Shown piece by piece: positions 1-7,500 of a DNA stretch of 56,455 nucleotides. The position numbers and the translations under genes were made by a program. A model generated the notes under the pieces. That model worked only from the letters and a program-made list of their open reading frames with translations. It was not told the origin of the DNA and searched no databases. Origin of the DNA: RGIG4140 sp045614025 (lineage in GTDB: Bacteria > Pseudomonadota > Alphaproteobacteria > CAAHEQ01 > UBA3637); assembly GCA_045614025.1 (NCBI GenBank), contig JAZLCE010000040.1, forward strand, positions 1 to 56,455, written 5' to 3'. How positions within the stretch are numbered: the first letter of the stretch is position 1; each line of letters starts with the position of its first letter.

Positions 1-37
1 GCATTGAATAACCATCCCTTAAAAAAGGAGACAAGTT

Positions 38-1006
38 ATGGCCATTACTCCAGAGTTTTGTTTATCTCTTGACGGCAAAGGTGGTTCTAAACCACTTTCT
101 TGGGATAAAATTCCAAATAAACCAAATAAACCAATTTGGATTCATATTGACTATAAAGATGAAGAAAACCAAGAATGGCTCAAGGATATGGGGCTGGACG
201 ATCGAGTGATTGAAAACTTGATTGATGAAGATACTTCTCCAAGATATTTCCCACGTAAAAACGGCATTCTAGTTGTTATGCGCGGGGTTAATATGCAAAA
301 ATCAGCTGATATTGATGATATGATTGCACTTCACATGTGGGTTGAAGAAAAACGAATTTTAACGTTATCTCACCGGTCCATGTCTGCTGTTAAGAAAATC
401 AGAACCCAACTAAAAAAAGGGAAAGGTCCTAAAACGCCTTCTGATATTTTTATTGCAATTAATAAAATTTTAACAGAGCAAATTGAAACAGCAATTGCAA
501 AAATTGCTGATGAGGTTGATGAACTTGAAGAACTTGTGATCGAAGCAGAAAGCTTTAAAAACAAATCCATTCGCGAAAATTTAAGCCAATTAAGACACAA
601 AATTGTTGGCCTTCGCAGATATATCGTTCCCCAAAGAGATGTGGCAAAAGTGCTTCGCAACGTGGATCATGCTGTTTTAAGCGAAGAAAACACGAACCAA
701 TTGCGCGAAATTTATTTAGATATGTCTAAAGCAGTGGAAGATTTAAACTCCGCGCGCGATCACTCAACGGTTACACAAGAAGAATTAGATTCAAGAACAA
801 ACGTTAACTTAAACCAAACAATGTATTTAATGTCCATCGTGATTGTTATTTTTACACCACTTACATTTGTTACCGGTTTACTTGGCGCAAATATCGGGGG
901 TATTCCATTTAATCAAGATGAACGTGGGTTTATTACGATTGCCATTTTCTTATTTATTGTTGCCTTATTACAACTCTTTTTCCTTAAAAAAATGCGTTGG
1001 TTTTAA
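38..1006 (+). CDS. zntB: CorA-family divalent cation transporter, ZntB-like
   Basis: 322-aa inner-membrane metal ion transporter of the CorA/ZntB family. The first 260 or so residues form the soluble, charged, helix-rich cytoplasmic funnel. Two membrane helices close the protein, and the pore signature GAN (family pattern GxN) sits at about residues 283-285 inside GLLGANIGGIP, after the first helix. The GGIP following it is typical of ZntB rather than CorA (GMN). The C-terminus is basic (KKMRW), as expected for the family. A strong ribosome binding site (aaaggag) lies 6-10 bases before the ATG. Zinc as substrate is inferred from the ZntB-like signature. The gene ends with no gap against the convergent gene on the other strand. 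High confidence in family, moderate in metal. Confidence 0.9.
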   Translation: MAITPEFCLSLDGKGGSKPLSWDKIPNKPNKPIWIHIDYKDEENQEWLKDMGLDDRVIENLIDEDTSPRYFPRKNGILVVMRGVNMQKSADIDDMIALHMWVEEKRILTLSHRSMSAVKKIRTQLKKGKGPKTPSDIFIAINKILTEQIETAIAKIADEVDELEELVIEAESFKNKSIRENLSQLRHKIVGLRRYIVPQRDVAKVLRNVDHAVLSEENTNQLREIYLDMSKAVEDLNSARDHSTVTQEELDSRTNVNLNQTMYLMSIVIVIFTPLTFVTGLLGANIGGIPFNQDERGFITIAIFLFIVALLQLFFLKKMRWF

Positions 1007-1654
1007 TCACCAATTTTTGCACTTTTTATGACTTCGAGCATAAGATTCAGGCGAATCAAGATTCCCTTGTTTTTCCTCTAATTTTTTATTAATATGATTT
1101 AATAAAGGTTGCACCTTATTGATAACTTGTTGTGCTTGGTTTTCAAAAATTCTTTGGGCCATTGCTTCAGAATTAACCTCTTGAGGTTTTAATTCTTTAA
1201 CAGCATTTCGAATGGCTTTTTTGATATCTGGCGCAAAAAAACGCATCCCTTCTTTATAGATGGTCACATGTTCATCTTCATGCTCTTTAATCACACGTCT
1301 TTCACAAGTGCCATATCCATATTTTTTATCAATATAAACATTGAATTTATCAAAACCAATTTCAAATTCAATTTTTGAAACACCAACACAATATTTTCCC
1401 TTATGTGGAAAAATTTTTCCTTCAACTTTTGGGAAAGAAACATCCAATCTTGAAACAGTTAATCCCAAAACATTTGCAGGATTATGCCTAAATTTTGGAA
1501 CCCTTTTTGCAAATTCAAAACTAGAAAGAGAATAATTATAAATAATCTTTCCAAGTTTATACTTAAAATGAATCTCAACCTTTTGTTTTGGACAATCAGC
1601 TGTTGCATTTATTGAAAATAAAAGGCATATTAAAAAAACACATATTTTCTTCAT
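1007..1654 (-). CDS. Secreted HExxH-containing protein, putative zinc metalloprotease
   Basis: 215-aa protein with a clear Sec signal peptide (MKKICVFLICLLFSINATA, cleavage near residue 19-20). In the middle it carries KEHEDEHVTIY, where HEDEH fits the HExxH zinc-binding motif of gluzincin-like peptidases; this resembles the secreted DUF922-type predicted proteases. The region after the motif is helical and charged. Several cysteines in the mature part suit a periplasmic location. Convergent with the ZntB gene (adjacent stop codons) and divergent from xthA with about 30 bases between the starts. The substrate is unknown, and the protease call rests on one short motif, so the catalytic role is an inference. 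Confidence 0.6.
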   Translation of the reverse strand: MKKICVFLICLLFSINATADCPKQKVEIHFKYKLGKIIYNYSLSSFEFAKRVPKFRHNPANVLGLTVSRLDVSFPKVEGKIFPHKGKYCVGVSKIEFEIGFDKFNVYIDKKYGYGTCERRVIKEHEDEHVTIYKEGMRFFAPDIKKAIRNAVKELKPQEVNSEAMAQRIFENQAQQVINKVQPLLNHINKKLEEKQGNLDSPESYARSHKKCKNW

Positions 1655-1685
1655 AAATATACATATAGCATAAAGGAATTTTAAA

Positions 1686-2471
1686 ATGCAAATTATTTCT
1701 TGGAACGTTGCTTCTGTTAGAGCACGTTTACCACTTTTAAAAAAACTTTTAACCGAGGAAAATCCTGATATTGTTTTACTTCAAGAAATTAAAGCAACCC
1801 ATGAAACTTTTCCGTTTGAAGAAATTTCTTCATTGGGATATCATTCTTATATCCGCGGTGAAAAAGGATTTAATGGCGTTGCCATTCTTTCAAAAAAAGA
1901 ATTAGAGGTAAAATATACCGATCTTCCCACACTTGAAGATGAAACACCCCCTGCCCGTTTTATTGAATGCGTGTTGAATAACATTCATTTTATTTCGGTT
2001 TATGTTCCAAATGGAAATCCGCCTGAAAAAGATCCATTTAATAATGAAAGATTGCGCTATAAAATCAAATGGATGAAAGCATTAAATCAACATTTAGAAA
2101 ATTTAAAAAAAGAAAAAGATTTTTTCATTATTGGTGGTGATTTTAACGTTATTGAAAAAGATTCTGATGTTTATAATCCAGAACTTTACCGCCAAAATGC
2201 TTTAATGGTTTTTGAAGTTAGAAATGAATTCAGTAATATGCAAAAACAAGGGCTTACAAATGCCATAAGGCTATTTAATCCAACGCCATACACTTATTCC
2301 TTTTGGGATTTTCAAGGTGGGTGCTGGTTCAAAAATTTCGGCATGCTTTTAGACCATATTTTTCTTCCTCAAGAAAAAGAAAAACGAATTCAAGCCAGCG
2401 GTATTTTAAAAGAATATCGTGGATTAGAAAAACCATCAGACCATGTTCCCGTTTTTTGTTATTTAAAATAA
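1686..2471 (+). CDS. xthA: Exodeoxyribonuclease III
   Basis: 261-aa AP endonuclease / 3'-5' exonuclease of the endonuclease-exonuclease-phosphatase fold, acting in base excision repair in the cytoplasm. Visible signatures in order: N-terminal ISWNVASVRAR, metal-binding glutamate in LLQEIKAT (near residue 37), GVAILSK, catalytic GGDFNV, LLDHIFLP and the C-terminal SDHVPV with the catalytic Asp-His. Length is normal for bacterial XthA (about 260 aa). The gene starts 31 bases from the divergent metalloprotease-like gene, and a short A-rich gap separates it from pagP, which might share its transcript. High confidence. Confidence 0.93.
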   Translation: MQIISWNVASVRARLPLLKKLLTEENPDIVLLQEIKATHETFPFEEISSLGYHSYIRGEKGFNGVAILSKKELEVKYTDLPTLEDETPPARFIECVLNNIHFISVYVPNGNPPEKDPFNNERLRYKIKWMKALNQHLENLKKEKDFFIIGGDFNVIEKDSDVYNPELYRQNALMVFEVRNEFSNMQKQGLTNAIRLFNPTPYTYSFWDFQGGCWFKNFGMLLDHIFLPQEKEKRIQASGILKEYRGLEKPSDHVPVFCYLK

Positions 2472-2514
2472 CTTAAAAAAATTTTAAAAACCCTAAAAAA
2501 TTAGAAGAAAAAAA

Positions 2515-3063
2515 ATGAAAAAAATCCTCTTAATTTTCGCTTTATTTTTGTTACCAACAACATCTTTTTCTGAAACAAACAGCAATCAATCTTATTTAAG
2601 TATTGCTAAAAAAGGCATTTGTAACATATTAAAATCAAAAGATTATTCTCTTATCATTCCTGTCAACACATGGCATAACCGTTTAACCTATGATAAAGAA
2701 AAAATTAATTCATATAACGAACGCCCTTGGGGAATTGGTTTCAGCAAAGATTATATTGATTCAAAAGAAAACAGGCATTCTCTTTTCATTTTAAAATTTC
2801 AAGATTCTCATAACAAAACAGAACCGTTTTTAGGCTATTCGTTTTCAAAACGCTGGGCCATGAATAAGAAAAAAGATTTTTATCTTCTTGCCGGTGGCAT
2901 TTTAGGAGTGACCGCACGCGAAGAATATAATTATATTCCCTTTCCAGCCCCCCTACCCCTTTTTGGATTTGAATATAAACGCCTTATTATTGAAAACACT
3001 TATATCCCGGGTGGAAAAAATAATGGAAACGTCTTGTTCACTTGGATTCGATTGAAGTTTTAA
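2515..3063 (+). CDS. pagP: Lipid A palmitoyltransferase PagP
   Basis: 182-aa outer-membrane beta-barrel acyltransferase that moves a palmitate from phospholipid to lipid A, remodelling the outer membrane against antimicrobial peptides. It has a signal peptide (MKKILLIFALFLLPTTSFS), an N-terminal amphipathic segment, then the PagP hallmarks: NTWHNRLTYD, YNERPWGIGF, KFQDSHNKTEP, GVTARE-YNYIP and a terminal beta strand ending in F. His54, Asp97 and Ser98 match E. coli PagP His33, Asp76 and Ser77; the His-to-Asp spacing of 43 residues is identical. So all known catalytic residues are present. The family is best known from gammaproteobacteria and Bordetella, so horizontal acquisition is plausible. 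High confidence. Confidence 0.93.
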   Translation: MKKILLIFALFLLPTTSFSETNSNQSYLSIAKKGICNILKSKDYSLIIPVNTWHNRLTYDKEKINSYNERPWGIGFSKDYIDSKENRHSLFILKFQDSHNKTEPFLGYSFSKRWAMNKKKDFYLLAGGILGVTAREEYNYIPFPAPLPLFGFEYKRLIIENTYIPGGKNNGNVLFTWIRLKF

Positions 3064-3207
3064 AATACATGCAATTTCCATAAATTTAAGCGCAAAAGAT
3101 TTGGGTATTTCAAATCAAGAAATTCAAATGATTTCTGCTCGTATAAATAACCAAAACATGGGATAAAAGTTCTTCCTATCCACTAATAAATTTTATTTTC
3201 TTAAAAG

Positions 3208-3236
3208 TTGACAACGCGTTCAAGAGTATGTTACTA
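3208..3236 (+). promoter_or_regulatory. Sigma70-type promoter of glk
   Basis: A perfect TTGACA -35 hexamer at 3208-3213 is followed by 17 bases and TTACTA at 3231-3236, placed about 30 bases before the glk start codon. The ribosome binding site ggagga (3254-3259) follows. Confidence 0.65.
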
Positions 3237-3264
3237 TTCCCTGAATTTATATCGGAGGAAGAGA

Positions 3265-4488
3265 ATGCATAAAGAAACTGTTTTGCTTGCCGATGTTGGC
3301 GGCACTAACGTTCGTTTTGGCACCTATACACAAGGGGACGAAAAAGCAAATTTTGATAAAAAATATTTAGTTTCAAAATTTAAATCATTTGAAGAAGCTG
3401 TTGAAACATATCTTACTGAAACAAATAAAAAACCAACACTTTGCGTGATTGGTGCGGCTGGCAATATTGATGAAGAAACCAATGAAGTGTTAACCAGTAA
3501 TACGCCATGGCGCGTAAGTGTTCCAAAATTAAAAGCTAAAATGCCTCAATTTAAAAAAGTGAGCCTTGATAATGACTTTGCGCTTCAAGGTTGGGCCATT
3601 GCTGGATTAGAAAAACACCAATATCGTACTTTATTTGGCCAACAACAAGTTGCTGATTTAACAAAAGAAAAAATTGTTGTTTTAGGCCTTGGCACAGGAT
3701 GTGGCACTTGTTTATTAATGAAAAATGGTGAAAAAGACCAAACGATATATACGTCTGAATCAGGTCACAGCTCTTTACCTTATATCGATTTTGGCAATAA
3801 AGACAATGAATTAAGAGATAAAGTTATTAAAGCCTTAAAAGAAAGATATCAAACAAACGGCAAAGGAATTGTTGTTGAACACATCATTTCTGGAACAGGC
3901 ATTCGCAATGTTTATCATGCATTAAAAGATGGCATTATTCCGCCAGATTCAAATAACTTAATTTGCGCCTTTAATATTGAAAAATTGGCCGAATCTGGGG
4001 ATCCAATTGCTCTTAAAACATTTGATATTGTTTTTGCTTATCTTGGCGCGCATACAGGCTCAATTGCTTCAACAGTAAAAACAGATAATATTTTTTATTG
4101 TGGTGGATTATTCGCTAGTTCTTGGGTGCAAGGAAGATTTGAGCAATCAAAATATTTTAAAAAGCAACTTGAAAGTCGCGCGGGGATGACTGATGCCATG
4201 AAAAACCTTCGTTTTTCTGTTTCTTTATATCGTGAAATGGCTGAAAAAGGAGCCATTGTTCGCGCGCAAAGGCTCATTCAAGAAAACACTTTGGAAGAAA
4301 CCAAAAAACGAACAAACACTAATTTGATGCAATCTTTAGCAACGGTTTATGCCTTAATTGAAGCAGAATGCCCTCATGTATTGCCTCAAATGAAACGGGT
4401 GATGACTGCAGTTGAAAAATATAAAATTGCAACGCAAAATCTTCCAATTCAAAATATAAAAAAAAGAAATCAATCTTTGCAAAAATAA
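3265..4488 (+). CDS. glk: Glucokinase (ROK-unrelated Glk family) with C-terminal extension
   Basis: Cytoplasmic ATP-dependent glucokinase feeding glucose 6-phosphate into glycolysis. Signatures: N-terminal ATP-binding LADVGGTNVRFG, LDNDFALQG with the catalytic Asp, GLGTGCGTC phosphate-binding loop, and SESGHSSLP, the ExGH glucose-binding motif. The start at 3265 is chosen because ggagga lies 5 bases before it; an upstream in-frame TTG at 3208 would coincide with the -35 box. The product is 407 aa, against about 320 aa for E. coli Glk; the extra 80 or so residues are a basic, helical C-terminal tail of unknown role. The gene ends in a strong terminator shared with the convergent autotransporter. 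Confidence 0.88.
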   Translation: MHKETVLLADVGGTNVRFGTYTQGDEKANFDKKYLVSKFKSFEEAVETYLTETNKKPTLCVIGAAGNIDEETNEVLTSNTPWRVSVPKLKAKMPQFKKVSLDNDFALQGWAIAGLEKHQYRTLFGQQQVADLTKEKIVVLGLGTGCGTCLLMKNGEKDQTIYTSESGHSSLPYIDFGNKDNELRDKVIKALKERYQTNGKGIVVEHIISGTGIRNVYHALKDGIIPPDSNNLICAFNIEKLAESGDPIALKTFDIVFAYLGAHTGSIASTVKTDNIFYCGGLFASSWVQGRFEQSKYFKKQLESRAGMTDAMKNLRFSVSLYREMAEKGAIVRAQRLIQENTLEETKKRTNTNLMQSLATVYALIEAECPHVLPQMKRVMTAVEKYKIATQNLPIQNIKKRNQSLQK

Positions 4489-4496
4489 ATAAAAAA

Positions 4497-4521
4497 GGAG
4501 AGCAAAAGCTCTCCTTTTTTT
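4497..4521. terminator. Bidirectional rho-independent terminator
   Basis: A 7-bp perfect GC-rich stem (ggagagc / gctctcc, loop aaaa) flanked by an A-run on the left and T-run on the right lies between glk and the convergent autotransporter, so it can end both transcripts. The same stem sequence recurs at 46414-46431 next to the second autotransporter. Confidence 0.9.
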
Positions 4522-4532
4522 ATGTTCTTTAA

Positions 4533-7500
4533 TTAGAATTTATATTCAAAACGAAGCATACCAGAATGCTCAATATATTCTTTTCTATAGGATCCACCAT
4601 ATTCAAATCTTAATGAAGCATTCTCGCTGATATCTGCTGCAACGCCTGCCGAAACTGTTGTGCTTAATCTATCAAGCGCTTCGCCATTGATGGTATATGT
4701 AGAGCCATTTGCCAAGGTGTTAACAGAAGAAATATCATCTGTGATGATATCATATCCAACCATTACGCCAGCCAATGGGCGAACCCATCCAAGATCGGCA
4801 CCAACCTTAAATCCCGCCATTGCTGTCACAAAGTCAGAATTTATTCCTTGAACCGTTGTGCCCAAAGAATCTTGATATCCTTCTTGTTTTGCATTTAAGT
4901 AACGGATACCAACTTCTGGTGTTAAGATTATCTTGCCTTTCTTGATGTTATAACCCGTTGTGATTTGAGCCCCAAGAGAATCAACATCATAATTGGCTTT
5001 TCCTGTTGATGAAAGAACTTGTTTTTCTTCATCATATTGACCTCTAGAATAAGTTGCCAAGACACTCACCCACCAATTGTTTGGTTGATAGTGCGCTGAG
5101 ATAAATCCAGTATTTGAATCAACTTCTGTTCGATGCCAATCCTCTTTTACAATTGTATTAATACCTGCATATCCAACACCAACAGTTAAATCTTCTGTCA
5201 ATGCAGATTGAACTCCCAAGACCGCCCCTTTTGAGCGCATACGGAACCCATCTCCAGCCAAAGAGTTAACTTTGTCATACAACCCTTTCACATAAACTGT
5301 GGCTCTAGCAGGATCTTCTCCTCCAGCATGACCAAAGATTGGTGCTGTTGTATTCATGAGCATTTGACTAATTACCGCTTGCATTTGCGAAAATTGAGAT
5401 GTTGTAAGAGATTGATATATTTTAGTATCCTTTCCGCTCAATGCTTTCAATCCACCTCGTGCATGTCGCGTAGCCGCTGGCGTATCTAATTGTAACGTTG
5501 TTAAAAGTTCTTCTTGAACCTTTGAAAATTCTTCGTTATCTTTTGCATTTCCATCTAAAAGAGCTGATAATACGCTAGCTTCTTTTTGTGTTAATCCCAA
5601 ATCTTTTTCAAGTTCAGAAGTTTCTTTTTTACCAATTAAATAAGATCCATCATTTTGATCAATAATTTCAACCAATTTGTTTTCTTTTAATTTTAAATCA
5701 TTATCTTCATTAAAGATTTGATAGACCGCTTGTTCTTGATCAAGACCTTTTGTGAGTTTGATTTCAAGATTTGCCTTTTCATCGCCATTAACTGTTGCAT
5801 GGGTTAATGAGCCAAAATCAGATAAATCATGCAATGAAAGCTTAAGCGTTGATTCTTCACCAAAGGAGATTGTATTTGCCATTACCTGTTTATTGCCAAT
5901 ATCCAAACTTGAACCATCTTTTACTTCAATATCAGCAAATAAAACATTTGTTGCTTCTCCACCTAAGCTCATATTTTCAGCAACAACTTTATTCGAAACA
6001 ATCAATTCTTCAGGCATTTGAAGCGTTGAACCTGAAAATTCATAGGTTGCGCCCGTTCCTTGTTCTGCCAACATGCTATCAAGCTCAACATTTGCATTTT
6101 TAAATGCAATAGTGTTACCATATTCATTATTTAAAGCACCTGTCACTTTAAATGTTGTCAGTTTGCCTTCAGGTAAGGTTTCGGTTGTAAAGAGCTTATC
6201 GCTTGCAAGATAGCTCACAACTTCATCATCTGATGTATCAGCTGTGTTTTTATCATCAACATAAGAGATAACTTTTCCTTTCAAAAGAGCAATTTCAGCT
6301 TCTTTTTCGGCTTTTGTGTAAGATCCAAAACCAATGGTTGCCCCCAAGTCTTCCTCTGCGAATTGAACACCTCCAATGGTTGAATCATTCACTTCCATTT
6401 CTTCTAAATTTGTGTAATGTGTTGCTGAACCAACAACTATATTTCCATCTAAATCAAAATCTGAACCAATTATCGCTTTATGGTTTATCTCTGCACCGTG
6501 CGTTTTAAGTTCCCCACCTAAAATCAAATTTTCAGATGAATTGTTAAAGAATGTATCTGAAGAGGCAATCATTGTTCCATTTATTTGCACATAACTACCA
6601 AAATAATTTTCATTAACAGATTTATCACCTAAGATAACCGTTCCTTCACCTAATTTCACAATATATGGTTTGATGTCTGGATTATTCATGCTAGCATTAC
6701 CACTAAAGCCCCCTTCAAATGATCCAATGGTGTTTTTATCTCCATTTAAAATGAGATCAACATACCCATCTGTTCCAGCAACATCAGAATAAGCATCCAA
6801 TGCAATATCATTTGGTGTTTCAACGCCATTTAATATGGTTTTATTTGCTGCAAAAGTAAAATTACCACCCAAAATTGTTTCAGTTGAGGAACCATCCGCA
6901 TTTGGCATCATATAAATGGCGCCACCAGATGATGCCATCTTTGAATTGGTTTTATTATTAATAAATTCTGCATTTCCTTTAAAATTGAGTTCACCGGCAG
7001 TTATAATGGCACCACCCATCGCTGACAACTCAGAATCTGAAGTATTCCCTTCAAATAGAGCTGTCTTCTCAAAGTCAATAGTTCCCATTAAATTACCAAG
7101 TGCACCACCAATAGAGTATTCAATCCCCTCTGTCTTATTGTTTTTAAAAATTACATTATCCTTAAATGAAGTTTTTGCATAAACAACATTGCCATTGGCA
7201 TCAATCATCGGAGGAAGTGATGGATCCATAAAATTCATTGAAGAATTCGCAACAGCTCCACCTAACACCTTTACACCTGTTGCCTTATTATTTTCAAATA
7301 ATGCCTGTCCATTAAAAGTTGTGTTAATAACAAGATTAGTTAAAGCACCACCAGCTGCTATTGAATCTTGCCCATAGCTAATAACCTGATTCCCTTTAAA
7401 AACAGATTCTTTTTCAAAGACTAAATCTCCTAAAATAAACATATTTCCATTTGGATCAATTTCTGAGGCTCCACTATTTGAAATTGCCCCACCATATGCG

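Noticed and set aside
4497..4521. The identical terminator stems at 4497 and 46414 taken as a mobile repeat.
   Set aside because: Identity is limited to the 7-bp stem; loops and flanks differ, so chance or common terminator preference is enough.
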